Positions 52,454 through 61,274 are shown, counted from the stretch's first letter. The stretch is 64,000 nt of DNA from Salipiger sp. CCB-MM3 (GCF_001687105.1 NZ_CP014598.1:186001-250000), one strand, 5' to 3'. Made by a program: numbers and translations. The notes: generated by a model not told the origin, from the sequence alone.

Positions 52454-53325
52454 TCGGCGGCCTCATCTGCGGATTTGCGCCGCGACTTGCGGTCTTCCTC
52501 GGGCACCGAGGCCGGGTCGACGTCGCGCCGCAGCCGCTCCTCGCCCGAGAGGCAGACGAAGCGCTGCCCGCGCATCCGGCCAATCAGCGTCAGCCCCACC
52601 TGCCGGGCGATCTCGACGCCCCATGCGGTGAAGCCCGAGCGTGAGGCCAGCACCGGAATGCCCATCAGCGCGGTCTTTATGACCATTTCGGAAGTGAGCC
52701 GCCCGGTGGTGTAAAGGAGCTTGTCCTCGGCGCTCAGCCCATGGCGGAACATGAAGCCCGAGATCTTGTCGACAGCATTGTGTCGCCCGACATCTTCCAT
52801 ATAAACCAATGGCTTGTCCTGCTGACACAGCACGGTGCCATGGATCGCGCCCGCCTCGAGATAAAGCGAGGGGGTGGTGTTGATCTCTTTCGCCAAAGCA
52901 TAGAGCCACGAGGTGCGCACCTCGGCTTGCGGCAGGGTGAGACCCTCGAGCCCCTCCATCATATCGCCGAAGACCGTGCCGACGGCGCAGCCGGAGGTGC
53001 GGGTCTTTTTCTGCACTTTCTCCTCATAGGAGGTCTCGCGCTCGGTGCGTACGACGACGGTCTCGATCTCGTCGTCGTAATCAACGCCGGTCACCACGTC
53101 ATCGGCGCGCAGCATCCCCTGATTGCGCAGGAATCCCAGCGCAAGATACTCGGGGTAGTCGCCGATGGTCATCGCGGTGACGATTTCCTGACGGTTGAGA
53201 TAGATGGTGAGCGGGCGCTCCTCGACCACCGAGATCTCTGTCTCGGCACCGGTGTGATCGGTGCCAGAGATGCGCCGCGTGAGGCGCGCGTCTGCGGGGT
53301 TCGGGAGCAGGGGAATTTCGGGCAT
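52450..53325 (-). CDS. fdhD: Formate dehydrogenase sulfurtransferase FdhD
   Basis: A 291-residue FdhD. The family blocks are seen: RPLTIYLNRQEIVTAMTIGD, YMEDVGRHNAVDKISGFMF and TTGRLTSEMVIKTALMGIP. FdhD transfers persulfide sulfur from a cysteine desulfurase to the bis-MGD metal site of formate dehydrogenase. The usual CXXC is reduced here: C113 in SGCAVG is followed by G116 where E. coli has its second cysteine. A one-cysteine mechanism, or help from TusA, would then be needed. It heads the cofactor operon. Confidence 0.94.
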   Translation of the reverse strand: MPEIPLLPNPADARLTRRISGTDHTGAETEISVVEERPLTIYLNRQEIVTAMTIGDYPEYLALGFLRNQGMLRADDVVTGVDYDDEIETVVVRTERETSYEEKVQKKTRTSGCAVGTVFGDMMEGLEGLTLPQAEVRTSWLYALAKEINTTPSLYLEAGAIHGTVLCQQDKPLVYMEDVGRHNAVDKISGFMFRHGLSAEDKLLYTTGRLTSEMVIKTALMGIPVLASRSGFTAWGVEIARQVGLTLIGRMRGQRFVCLSGEERLRRDVDPASVPEEDRKSRRKSADEAAE

Positions 53326-53403
53326 GCGGATGATCTTGCGCCTCCTCTGGCCTGCGCGTTGGGCATCTTGTAACCTGCGCCGGGGAGTTTCAAGGGGACG
53401 GAC

Positions 53404-53919
53404 ATGCTAGGGTACGTAACGGGTCTGGGTCGCGGCGAGGTGGACCGGCTGATGCGCGAGGTCGCCGACCGGCTGCGCGCCGAGGGCTGGCCTCTGGCTG
53501 GCGCGGTGCAGCACAATATCGAGACCGGCCCGACCAGCAAATGCCACATGGATCTGCAGGTGCTGAGCGGCGCGGACGTGGTGCGGATCAGTCAGGATCT
53601 GGGCGCGCTGTCGCGCGGTTGCCGTCTCGATCCGCAGGGGCTGGAGCGGGTTGTCGGGCTGGTGAGCGCCGGGCTCTCGAAGGGGGCGGCGCTGCTTCTG
53701 GTCAATAAGTTCGGCAAGCAGGAAGTGGACGGTCGCGGCTTTCGTCCGGTGATCGGCGAGGCGCTGTCGTCGGGCGTGCCGGTGCTGGTGGCGGTGAACG
53801 AGGGCAACCTCGAAGCCTTCCTGACCTTCGCCGAGGATCTTGCCGAGGCTCTGCCCCCCGATGTGGACGCGCTCACCGACTGGTGCCGGGCGCGCATGCG
53901 CGAGGCGGCGGAGGTCTAA
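53404..53919 (+). CDS. DUF2478-family protein
   Basis: A 171-residue protein with a P-loop-NTPase-like arrangement but no standard Walker A (MLGYVTGLGRGEVDRLMREV). It carries LLLVNKFGKQEVDGRGFRPV near residue 100 and a following VPVLVAVNEGNLEAFL strand. It appears to be a DUF2478 member, a family commonly adjacent to molybdenum cofactor and transport genes and of unknown function. It is divergent from fdhD with 78 bp between. It may be a nucleotide-dependent metal or cofactor handling protein. Confidence 0.75.
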   Translation: MLGYVTGLGRGEVDRLMREVADRLRAEGWPLAGAVQHNIETGPTSKCHMDLQVLSGADVVRISQDLGALSRGCRLDPQGLERVVGLVSAGLSKGAALLLVNKFGKQEVDGRGFRPVIGEALSSGVPVLVAVNEGNLEAFLTFAEDLAEALPPDVDALTDWCRARMREAAEV

Positions 53920-53945
53920 ACGCGCAGGGCTTAGAGGCGTACTTC

Positions 53946-54410
53946 TTAAAGGCGTACAGTTGCGCAGCGGTTGCCGTGCTCGGAGACGATTTTGGCACCG
54001 GCCCCAAGGGCGATCTGCAGCATCGCGCGGTTGTCATGGCTGAAGGTGGCCTCGACGGTCTCGACCCCCATCTCGCGGGCATGATCCAGCGCGGCGGCAA
54101 AGAGGCGCCGCCCGTAGCCGCGACCCTGATAGGCGTCCTCGACCGACAGCGCGATTTCGGCGTGTGCATCCCCGGCGCGGTAAAGCTCCATGACCGCGCG
54201 GGTCTCGCCATCCGCCTCCAGCCCGAGCAGCAGATCGGGTCGGCTGGTCTCGGCGCGGCGTTGCAGCCAGTCGGGTCCGGCAGGGCATTGAAAGCGGCTG
54301 CGGCGGGCGGCGGCACTGAGCCGCTGCCAATGGCGCATCAAGAGAACCGTCGCGCGCCGCAGCGAGCCTTCGGTCGGGACGGAATGAAGATGTGCTTCGG
54401 CCTGTGCCAT
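53946..54410 (-). CDS. GNAT-family N-acetyltransferase
   Basis: A 154-residue acetyltransferase with the acetyl-CoA loop YQGRGYGRRLFAAALDHARE near residue 95 and a preceding VEDA strand. The ATG at 54408-54410 (MAQAEAHLHS) is chosen; the upstream open frame of 36 more codons runs through non-conserved sequence. It uses acetyl-CoA to modify an unknown amine. No partner gene is visible. It is convergent with the DUF2478 gene, 26 nt between stops. Confidence 0.78.
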   Translation of the reverse strand: MAQAEAHLHSVPTEGSLRRATVLLMRHWQRLSAAARRSRFQCPAGPDWLQRRAETSRPDLLLGLEADGETRAVMELYRAGDAHAEIALSVEDAYQGRGYGRRLFAAALDHAREMGVETVEATFSHDNRAMLQIALGAGAKIVSEHGNRCATVRL

Positions 54411-54527
54411 CAGGGAACTCCGGGCAGGGTCATCGTCGCTTGGGTCCGAGATAGGGGCAGGGTGGGGGCGCAACCACCGCCAATTGCGACACTCCGCCAT
54501 GCGGCCTAGGCATGCCACGCGGCGCTT

Positions 54528-54542
54528 GATTAATCCGATTAA
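54528..54542. promoter_or_regulatory. Direct hexamer repeat before a hypothetical gene
   Basis: GATTAA occurs at 54528-54533 and again at 54537-54542, in an AT-rich patch of an otherwise GC-rich region. It lies about 90 bp before the ATG at 54633 and on the far side of the GNAT gene start. It may be part of a promoter or a regulator site; there is nothing further to support it. Confidence 0.25.
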
Positions 54543-54632
54543 AACTGTCAGAAATGAAAAGAGGCCAGCTTCGACGCCAGCTCAGGCACCCTAATGGGTC
54601 GCGCCGCGACCCCCCGGACAGTCGGAGGCACT

Positions 54633-55145
54633 ATGGCTGATCATCACGCGACACCCCAAGGACCGGGACACACCCGTTGCGGCGGCTCGGCGGGCATTTC
54701 GGACCTGACTGGACTCGGGCGGCACGATCTGACGGTATTGATGATCGCGCGCTATTTCTTCCAGTCCTTCGCGCATCCGCAATCCGAGGGCTGGCTGCGC
54801 GCCATGTCGGGGGCCGAGCAGGTGCTGGGCCCAAAAGAGGCGCCCGAGGTGGTTTTTGCCGTGCTGCGCGCGGTGCAGGAGATGCGCCATGCGCGGCGCA
54901 ACCCGTTCAACTTCTCCAACCCGGATTGCCCCGGCTGCGCCGCGCGGCTGTGCGGGCATGAGCGGCTGTTTCTCAACATTTTCCGGGCCATGCGGCGCGG
55001 GCGGCAGGGCGATGCCGAGGCCCATGCGCTGCTGCTCTGCGAGGGCAATGGGGTCCAGCGCCTGATCGCCGCGATGGGCGTTCTGGCCACGGCCATGCCG
55101 GGGGTGCCGCTGCGCCCGTCGGCCGAGCGTCAGCCGACACATTGA
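54633..55145 (+). CDS. Conserved hypothetical protein with a Cys cluster
   Basis: A 170-residue soluble protein that I do not recognise. Its central part (LTVLMIARYFFQSFAHPQSE, residues 32-51) is helical. A cysteine-rich patch CPGCAARLCGHERLF near 95-110 could bind zinc or a cluster. The ATG at 54633 has GGAGG five bases upstream and replaces a longer frame. It is an isolated gene; the strong hairpin at 55195 follows it and probably also ends transcription from the opposite side. Confidence 0.65.
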   Translation: MADHHATPQGPGHTRCGGSAGISDLTGLGRHDLTVLMIARYFFQSFAHPQSEGWLRAMSGAEQVLGPKEAPEVVFAVLRAVQEMRHARRNPFNFSNPDCPGCAARLCGHERLFLNIFRAMRRGRQGDAEAHALLLCEGNGVQRLIAAMGVLATAMPGVPLRPSAERQPTH

Positions 55146-55194
55146 GGGCCGCGCCTGCGGGATGGGGCCTGAGTAACTAGGGCCTGAATAAAAT

Positions 55195-55226
55195 GAGAGC
55201 CGCGCTGGGTGGGCAGCGCGGCTCTC
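55195..55226. terminator. Bidirectional terminator
   Basis: Perfect 13-bp arms GAGAGCCGCGCTG (55195-55207) and CAGCGCGGCTCTC (55214-55226) with a 6-nt loop. On the minus strand the stem is followed by ATTTTATT. It lies 16 nt past the sugar dehydrogenase stop and 50 nt past the hypothetical gene stop, so it can serve both. Confidence 0.85.
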
Positions 55227-55242
55227 TGCGGAAGACGGGAGA

Positions 55243-56295
55243 TCAGCCGAACGTCAGCTGGACCTTCACCGCCTTGCCTCGGTCCATCGCCAGTTCCACC
55301 GCCGCCGGTGCCTCATCAACCGGCAGCGAATGGGTGACGATCGGACCCAAAGTCATGGAGCGCCCGTTGATCAGCTCCACCGCCTGCCCGAACTCGGCGT
55401 CGAAGCGATGCGTGCCGCACAGGTTGATCTCTTTCGAGACCAGCATGTTGAACGGCACCGGCGTGTCGCCCATCACGCCGACCTGCACGATGGTGCCAAG
55501 CGGGCGGGTGCAGGCGATGGCGGACCGGATCGCGGGGCCAGCGGCGGAGCATTCGAAGCAGAGGTCGAATTGGCCTTTCTCGGCCTCATACTCGGCAAGC
55601 TCGGCGCCATTGGTGGCGACGTTGATCGTGCGGGTTGCGCCGACCTGTTTGGCCACCGCCAGCGTGGCATCCTGAAGGTCGGTGACGACGATTTCCGCGG
55701 CGCCGTAATGCTTGGCGAGCGCCACGCAGAGCGCGCCGATGGGGCCTGCGCCGGTCACGAGCACGCGCTTGCCTTCGAGTGAGCCGGCCACCTGAACGGC
55801 GCGGGTCACGGCACGGCAGCAGACGGCGAGCGGCTCGGCCAGCGCGGCCTCAGCCATGGGAACGCCCTCGGCGATCTTGTAGCACTGGCCCGCCCCGATC
55901 GCGACGCGGTCGCGGAAGAAGCCCTGCTCGTGCGGCAGGAACATCGCCGAGCCCTTGAAGCGCATGTTCATGCAGTGCTGGTGATCGCCCTGCGCGCAGA
56001 ACTTGCAGGTGCCGCAGGGGTGCGACGGGTTCACCGCCACAACGTCTCCGACCGACACCCCCTCGACCGCCTCGCCAAGCGCGACCACGGTGCCCGCGGC
56101 CTCGTGGCCGATGATGATCGGCTCGCGCACCCGGATCGTGCCGATGCCGCCGTCGGCGTAGTAGTGGATGTCCGAGCCGCAGATGCCCCCCGCGCCGATC
56201 GCGACCACCACCTCGCCCGCAGCGGGGCTCGGCTCTTGGGTGGTCTCGACGCGCAGGTCTTTTTGTCCGTGCAGCCGTGCGATGCGGTTGGTCAT
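55243..56295 (-). CDS. Zinc-dependent L-idonate 5-dehydrogenase-like enzyme
   Basis: A 350-residue medium-chain dehydrogenase. The catalytic zinc ligands are in GGICGSDIHYY and GHEAAG. The structural zinc cluster is CGTCKFCAQGDHQHC (about 94-108). The NAD(P) loop is VTGAGPIGALC near 178. The overall profile is closest to L-idonate/sorbitol dehydrogenases. It ends the minus-strand gntR-dctPQM operon, so the substrate is probably a sugar acid imported by that TRAP system. It is 9 nt after dctM. Exact substrate is inference. Confidence 0.85.
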   Translation of the reverse strand: MTNRIARLHGQKDLRVETTQEPSPAAGEVVVAIGAGGICGSDIHYYADGGIGTIRVREPIIIGHEAAGTVVALGEAVEGVSVGDVVAVNPSHPCGTCKFCAQGDHQHCMNMRFKGSAMFLPHEQGFFRDRVAIGAGQCYKIAEGVPMAEAALAEPLAVCCRAVTRAVQVAGSLEGKRVLVTGAGPIGALCVALAKHYGAAEIVVTDLQDATLAVAKQVGATRTINVATNGAELAEYEAEKGQFDLCFECSAAGPAIRSAIACTRPLGTIVQVGVMGDTPVPFNMLVSKEINLCGTHRFDAEFGQAVELINGRSMTLGPIVTHSLPVDEAPAAVELAMDRGKAVKVQLTFG

Positions 56296-56304
56296 GGTGA
56301 TGTC

Positions 56305-57582
56305 CTAGTTCGACAGGAAGGAAGGCAGCCAAGTGCTGAAGAACGGCACGTAAGACACGAGCAGCAGCACAAGGATGTTGGTGAGGATGAACGGCATGAT
56401 CGCGCGGGTCACTTCCCAGAGCGAGATCCGCCCGATGCCCGCGCAGATGAAGAGGCAGACGCCCACCGGCGGGGTGGTCAGGCCGATCATCAAGTTGAGC
56501 ACCGCAAAGACCGCGAAGTGCAGCGGATCGACGCCCACGCCGGTGGCCAGCGCCAGCAGCGGCCCAAAGAGGATGATCAGCGCGGCGATCGTCTCCATGA
56601 ACATGCCGACGAAGAGCAGCACGAGGTTGATCAGCAGGATCACAAGGAACTTGTTGTCGGTGAGCGAGAGCACCGAGTCCGCGATCATCTGCGGGATGCG
56701 CTCCGAGACGAGGATCCAGCCAAAGACGTTGGCAAGCCCCACCAGCACGAGGATCGCGGCGGCAGAGACGGCGCTGTCGATCAGGATCTTCGGCACGTCG
56801 CGGACCTTCAGCCCGCGGTAGACGAAGGCACCGACAACGAAGGCGTAGATCGAGGCGACGATGGCGGTCTCGGTCGGGGTGGCGAAGCCGATCAGCAGGC
56901 CGCCGACGATAAAGCCGGTCATGGCCACGGCCCAGAAGGCCCCGAGGAAGGCTTTCCACAGCTCGCCGACGCCCTGCCATTCCTGACGCGGGAAATTGTT
57001 GCGCTTGGCGATGATCCACGCGGTGATCATCATCGCGACGCCCATCAGGATGCCCGGCAGGGCGCCCGCGATGAACATCTTGCCGACCGAGATGCCCGAC
57101 AGCGTGCCGACGATGATCATCGGAACCGAGGGCGGGATGATCGGCCCGACGGTGGACGAGGCGGCGGTGATCGCGGCAGAGAAATCGGCGGGGTAGCCAG
57201 CCTTTTTCATGCCGGGGATCATCATGCCGCCGATCGAGGCGGCGTCAGCCGCGGCGGTACCCGAGATGCCGCCGAACAGCATCGAGGCGGCGACGTTGGT
57301 CAGGCCCAGACCGCCGCGCATCCAGCCCACCAGCGCCTGTGCCAGCCGCACGATACGCCCGGTGATACCGCCGGCGTTCATCAGGTTCCCGGCAAGGATG
57401 AAGCCCGGGATGCAGAGCAGCACGAAGCTGTCCATGCCCGCGTACATCTTTTGCGGGATCACCACGAGGGGCATGCCCTTGAACAGGATATAGGCCATCG
57501 ACGAGACGCCGAGGGTGATTGCCACCGGCAGGCCGATGATCAGGCCGCCGAGGAAGCAGCCAAGCAGGATAGTCAGCTCCAT
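56305..57582 (-). CDS. dctM: TRAP transporter large permease (DctM type)
   Basis: A 425-residue membrane protein with about twelve helices. The start LTILLGCFLGGLIIGLPVAI and conserved GISGTAAADAASIGGMMIPGM and VGPIIPPSVPMIIVG mark DctM. It is the proton/sodium-driven channel subunit that takes the sugar acid from DctP. It begins one base after the dctQ stop, so the two are coupled. A standard TRAP member with nothing missing. Confidence 0.93.
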   Translation of the reverse strand: MELTILLGCFLGGLIIGLPVAITLGVSSMAYILFKGMPLVVIPQKMYAGMDSFVLLCIPGFILAGNLMNAGGITGRIVRLAQALVGWMRGGLGLTNVAASMLFGGISGTAAADAASIGGMMIPGMKKAGYPADFSAAITAASSTVGPIIPPSVPMIIVGTLSGISVGKMFIAGALPGILMGVAMMITAWIIAKRNNFPRQEWQGVGELWKAFLGAFWAVAMTGFIVGGLLIGFATPTETAIVASIYAFVVGAFVYRGLKVRDVPKILIDSAVSAAAILVLVGLANVFGWILVSERIPQMIADSVLSLTDNKFLVILLINLVLLFVGMFMETIAALIILFGPLLALATGVGVDPLHFAVFAVLNLMIGLTTPPVGVCLFICAGIGRISLWEVTRAIMPFILTNILVLLLVSYVPFFSTWLPSFLSN

Positions 57583-57583
57583 T

Positions 57584-58084
57584 TCAGAGCTCCTCTTCGG
57601 ATTTTTCGGGGAGCCCCTGCTCTTGGCGGGTCAGCATCCCGATGACGCGCAGCAGCGCGAACAGGCTCAGGGAGACCAGCGCAACAAGCACCGAGGCGTG
57701 GATGAAGTCCATACGGACGCCGAGCGACGGGGCGGTCTGCCGCACACCGATCGAGACATAGAGCCAAGTGGCTTTGATCAGCAGCACGCCGAAGCCTACG
57801 GTGATCACCGCCGCGATCAGGCGCAGCACCCAAGAGGCACGGTCCGGCAGCGCTTCGCAGACGATGTCGACATTGACCAGATCGCCCGATCTATAGGCCA
57901 GTCCGACCCCGAAAGCGGCAAGGTAAAGCAGGGCGAAACGGGTCAGCTCTTCGGTCCAGACGACCGCGTCGATCACCCCCGACCGGCCCAGAAGCTGGAT
58001 CACGACGGCGACGATGATGGCAAGAAAGCTGAGCCCTGTCGCGATGCGGGCGATGGTGGTCAGGATCGAGACGACCTTCTGCAT
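57584..58084 (-). CDS. dctQ: TRAP transporter small permease (DctQ type)
   Basis: A 166-residue protein with four membrane helices. It carries TEELTRFALLYLAAFGVGLAY near residue 45, the consensus region of DctQ. It bridges DctP and DctM in the membrane. The ATG at 58082-58084 is preferred to a GTG-type start 14 codons earlier. Its 3' end joins dctM with one base between. Between it and dctP lie two strong hairpins. Confidence 0.9.
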   Translation of the reverse strand: MQKVVSILTTIARIATGLSFLAIIVAVVIQLLGRSGVIDAVVWTEELTRFALLYLAAFGVGLAYRSGDLVNVDIVCEALPDRASWVLRLIAAVITVGFGVLLIKATWLYVSIGVRQTAPSLGVRMDFIHASVLVALVSLSLFALLRVIGMLTRQEQGLPEKSEEEL

Positions 58085-58113
58085 GGGATGGCTCGCTGTG
58101 GAATTGAAGAAAT

Positions 58114-58186
58114 GGGGCCGGACCAAGTGAGGAGGAGGGTCCGGCCCCGGGAGCGTGGGCCCCGGAGGAGGGAGGAGGGGCCCACG
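58114..58186 (-). repeat. Two tandem hairpins between dctP and dctQ
   Basis: First stem 58114-58124 / 58138-58148 (11 bp, GGGGCCGGACC and complement). Second stem 58154-58163 / 58177-58186 (10 bp, CGTGGGCCCC and complement). Both enclose 13-nt loops rich in GGAGG on the plus strand. In TRAP operons such intercistronic stems favour higher expression of the binding protein than of the membrane subunits. Neither is followed by a T run. Confidence 0.75.
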
Positions 58187-58198
58187 ATGCGTGGTGGA

Positions 58199-59176
58199 TT
58201 ACTCGGCGAAGAGCTTTTCCACCTCGGGCTTGATCTCGTCGGAGACCGAAGCGAGCACCGCGTCCTTGGCAGCAGCGGCGAAGGCTTCGTTGTCCACTTC
58301 GTTGAACTCCATGCCCAGTTCGGTCAGTTGATCGACCAGCTGCTCTTCGTCGGCGAGGAAGAGCTCACGCTCGTAGTCCTGCGCGCGCTTGGCGGCTTCC
58401 ATGACGTTGGCCTGATCCTCTTCGGACATCTGGTTCCACGCCATTTCCGAGATCGTCAGGTAGATCCACGAACGCACGTGCTCGGTCAGGTTGACGTATT
58501 CCTGCACCTCGTTGAAGTTCGCCGATTTGATCAGCGCCAGCGGGTTTTCCTGCGCGTCGATGGTGCCGTTCTGCAGCGAGGTGAAGACCTCGGAGAAGGC
58601 CATCGGGGTCGGGCTTGCGCCAAGCGCTTTCCAGACGTTGAGGAACAGCGGCACGTTCGGCACGCGCATCTTCAGGCCGTTCAGATCCTCGGGCGAGGAG
58701 ATCGGACGGTTCGAGGTCAGGTTGCGCGGACCACGGGCGAAGTAAGCGATCGGGCGGATGCCGACCTGCTCGATGATCTGCGCCTCGATGCGGTCACCCA
58801 GTTCGCCGCCAGCGGCTGCGTCCATGTCCTCGAGCGAGGTATAGGCGTAGGGCACGGCCAGCAGGGCCGCCATCGGCGCCCAGTTCTGCAGCGACTCGCC
58901 GGTGATGGTCATGTCGGCGGTGCCAAGCTGCATGCCGTTGATCACGTCCATCTCTTTGCCGAGCGTCTCGTTCGGGTAGACCTCGACCTCGATGCGGCCG
59001 TCGGTGAGGCTGGACAGCTCTTCGGCGAACTTCATCGAGGCTTTGTGCCAGATGTTGTCCTCATTGGCCGGGTGGCCGAGCTTCAGCGTCATGTCGGCGG
59101 CCATGGCCGAGGCGCTCAGCGCAACGGTGGCAATGCCGGTGAGCATGAGGGTCTTCAGGGTTTTTGCGACGGTCAT
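58199..59176 (-). CDS. dctP: TRAP transporter substrate-binding protein (DctP type)
   Basis: A 325-residue exported protein with a signal peptide ending SASAMAA (about residue 26). The DctP pattern is seen: LKLGHPANEDNIWHKASMKFAE, then the substrate Arg region IAYFARGPRNLTSNR and FTSLQNGTIDAQENPL. It delivers a carboxylate to DctQM. With uxuAB adjacent, the ligand is probably a hexuronate such as glucuronate or galacturonate. The ATG at 59174-59176 opens the signal peptide; a longer frame overlaps gntR. Confidence 0.92.
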   Translation of the reverse strand: MTVAKTLKTLMLTGIATVALSASAMAADMTLKLGHPANEDNIWHKASMKFAEELSSLTDGRIEVEVYPNETLGKEMDVINGMQLGTADMTITGESLQNWAPMAALLAVPYAYTSLEDMDAAAGGELGDRIEAQIIEQVGIRPIAYFARGPRNLTSNRPISSPEDLNGLKMRVPNVPLFLNVWKALGASPTPMAFSEVFTSLQNGTIDAQENPLALIKSANFNEVQEYVNLTEHVRSWIYLTISEMAWNQMSEEDQANVMEAAKRAQDYERELFLADEEQLVDQLTELGMEFNEVDNEAFAAAAKDAVLASVSDEIKPEVEKLFAE

Positions 59177-59223
59177 GGTGTCCTCCCTTTCAAGGTCGCT
59201 TGGGGACGATGCCGCATACGCAC

Positions 59224-59922
59224 TCACGCGGCATCGGGGTCGAAATAGTCGGGGAAGGCCTCGCGGATGGCCGGCAGGTCCGAAAGGATCATCTGCAGGT
59301 GTCCGCGCATGGCCGTCTCGGCGGCAATCGGGTCGCCCGCGTCGATGGCGTCGACCACCGCGGTATGCTGGGCGATAAGGTGTTTGAGCGGGAAATGCGC
59401 CGAGGTCATCTGGCGCACCCGGTCCATCTGGCTCTTCATGCCGTCGATGACGGCCCAGGCATTGGGGCGTCCGGCGCCCCGGGCAAGGGTCTGGTGAAAC
59501 TCATCGTCGAGCGGGACGAAAGCGGTGGGGTGATCATCCGCCAGCGCGGCCTGCGCGGCGATCTGTGCGCGCAGTTCCTCCACCAGCCCCTCGGGCCGCT
59601 CGGAGGCGCAGAGCTTGACGATATCGGCCTCGACGGCCTCGCGGACGAACCGCGCGTCCATCACCGCACCGAGAGAGATTTTGCGCACGAAAGAGCCGCG
59701 TTGGGGCCGGATCTCAAGCAGGCCCTCTTCGGCCAGCTTGATGAAAGCCTCGCGCACGGGCTGGCGGGAGACGCCGAAGCGCGCGCCGATCTCGGCCTCT
59801 GAAAGGCGGGTGCCGGGTTCGAGCTGATTGCGTGTGATGCACTGGCGCAGGGCCCTGATCAGCTGCGGGCCGACAGGGGCCGACAGGTCGACCTGCTCGA
59901 TGTGGATTGTTCCGATTCCCAT
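59224..59922 (-). CDS. GntR-family (FCD) regulator of hexuronate use
   Basis: A 232-residue regulator. The winged HTH is about residues 15-80 (LSEAEIGARFGVSRQPVREAF). The C-terminal FCD all-helical sensor carries the metal/ligand residues DDEFHQTL, HTAVVDAID and GHLQMIL (Asp/His/His pattern). It resembles UxuR/ExuR-type repressors that bind hexuronates. It is first of the minus-strand gntR-dctPQM-dehydrogenase unit and divergent from uxuAB, so it likely represses both until an inducer arrives. Confidence 0.88.
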   Translation of the reverse strand: MGIGTIHIEQVDLSAPVGPQLIRALRQCITRNQLEPGTRLSEAEIGARFGVSRQPVREAFIKLAEEGLLEIRPQRGSFVRKISLGAVMDARFVREAVEADIVKLCASERPEGLVEELRAQIAAQAALADDHPTAFVPLDDEFHQTLARGAGRPNAWAVIDGMKSQMDRVRQMTSAHFPLKHLIAQHTAVVDAIDAGDPIAAETAMRGHLQMILSDLPAIREAFPDYFDPDAA

Positions 59923-59950
59923 GGCACTCCTCCTGAGCCGGGAAACTGCT

Positions 59951-59971
59951 CCATACTTCCATACTAGTCAA
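59951..59971. promoter_or_regulatory. Candidate GntR operator in the gntR/uxuA divergent region
   Basis: CCATACT occurs twice in direct order (59951-59957, 59959-59965). The following ACTAGTCAA gives a TTGACT -35-like hexamer on the minus strand (59966-59971). FadR/UxuR-type operators are short and palindromic around such TAGT/ACTA steps. A -10 for gntR is not clear. Confidence 0.35.
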
Positions 59972-60056
59972 CATCAGAATCCCTTGCTATGGATCCGGCC
60001 ACCACCACCGGCGCCGCGGATCGGGCCGGAACAGTTGACGAAAGGGAGGGAAAGCG

Positions 60057-61274
60057 ATGCGTCAGACCTGGCGTTGGTTCGGTCCGAAAGACCGCGTGAG
60101 CATCGACGACATGATGCAAGCAGGCGTTGAAGGCGTTGTTTCGGCGCTGCATCACGTGCCCACCGGCACCGTCTGGTCCCCCGAGGAAATCGCGCAGCGG
60201 CAGCAAGAGGTCGCCACCCGCAAGGACGGCCGCCCGTCGCCGCTGGTCTGGGATGTGGTCGAATCGCTGCCCGTCTCGGAAGACATCAAAAAGCAGAAGG
60301 GCAACTGGAAAACCCACATCGAGAACTGGAAAATCTCGATGCGGCACCTGCGTGACGCGGGTCTCGAGACCATCTGCTACAACTTCATGCCGGTGCTCGA
60401 CTGGACCCGGACCGATCTGGCGTGGGAGCGCCCCAGCGGTGCGCGCTGCATGCGGTTCGACCTGATCGATTTCGCCGCCTTCGACATCCATATCCTTGAA
60501 CGTGCCGGGGCCGCCGAGAGCTTCCCCGAAGCGGTGGTCGCCGAGGCCGCCGAGCGTTTCGCCAAGATGGACGACGCCTTCAAAGAGAAGCTGGCGGGCA
60601 ACGTCGTTTTTGGTCTGCCGGGCGCGGCAGAGAAATTCACTCTCGAGGATGTGAAGCTGCACCTCGCGGAATACGACAGTATTTCCGAAGAAAAGCTGCA
60701 GCAGCACATGATCGACTTCCTGTCGGAAGTGACGCCGTTGGCCGAGGACCTCGGCATGCGCCTGTGCTGCCACCCCGACGATCCGCCCTTCCCGCTGCTT
60801 GGCCTGCCGCGCATCATGTCGACCGAGGCGCATTACCGCAAAATCCTCGATGCGGTGGACCTGCGCGCCAATGGTGTGACGCTCTGCACCGGCTCGCTTG
60901 GCGCGCGTCCCGACAACAACCCGGTCGAGATCTTCAAGGCGCTGGCGGATCGCGTGCACTTCCTGCACCTGCGCAACGTCAGCATCGAAGGCACCGAGGT
61001 GATGAACTCGCTCTATGAGGACGAGCACCTGTCCGGTCACACCGACATGGTTGCCATGGTCGCCGCCGTCGTCGCCGAAGAGACCCGCCGCAAGGCCGAG
61101 GGCCGCGCCGACTGGTCGATCCCCTTCCGCCCCGACCATGGGCAGGACATCCTCGACGACATCGGTCGCGAGGCGCAGCCGGGCTATCCGGCGATCGGGC
61201 GTCTCAAGGGGCTGGCGGAACTGCGCGGCATCTACCGCAGCTTCGAGCACAAGCTGGTCACGGGGGCGGCATGA
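60057..61274 (+). CDS. uxuA: Mannonate dehydratase
   Basis: A 405-residue enzyme of the UxuA family, starting MRQTWRWFGPKDRVSIDDMM, with conserved CCHPDDPPFPLLGLPRI and the metal region GSLGARPDNN near 283. It dehydrates D-mannonate to 2-keto-3-deoxygluconate with Mn2+ or similar in the cytosol. The start has GGGAGGGAAAG upstream. It overlaps uxuB by four bases (ATGA). The usual second and third steps of glucuronate catabolism are therefore paired here; uxaC is not in the window. Confidence 0.96.
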   Translation: MRQTWRWFGPKDRVSIDDMMQAGVEGVVSALHHVPTGTVWSPEEIAQRQQEVATRKDGRPSPLVWDVVESLPVSEDIKKQKGNWKTHIENWKISMRHLRDAGLETICYNFMPVLDWTRTDLAWERPSGARCMRFDLIDFAAFDIHILERAGAAESFPEAVVAEAAERFAKMDDAFKEKLAGNVVFGLPGAAEKFTLEDVKLHLAEYDSISEEKLQQHMIDFLSEVTPLAEDLGMRLCCHPDDPPFPLLGLPRIMSTEAHYRKILDAVDLRANGVTLCTGSLGARPDNNPVEIFKALADRVHFLHLRNVSIEGTEVMNSLYEDEHLSGHTDMVAMVAAVVAEETRRKAEGRADWSIPFRPDHGQDILDDIGREAQPGYPAIGRLKGLAELRGIYRSFEHKLVTGAA

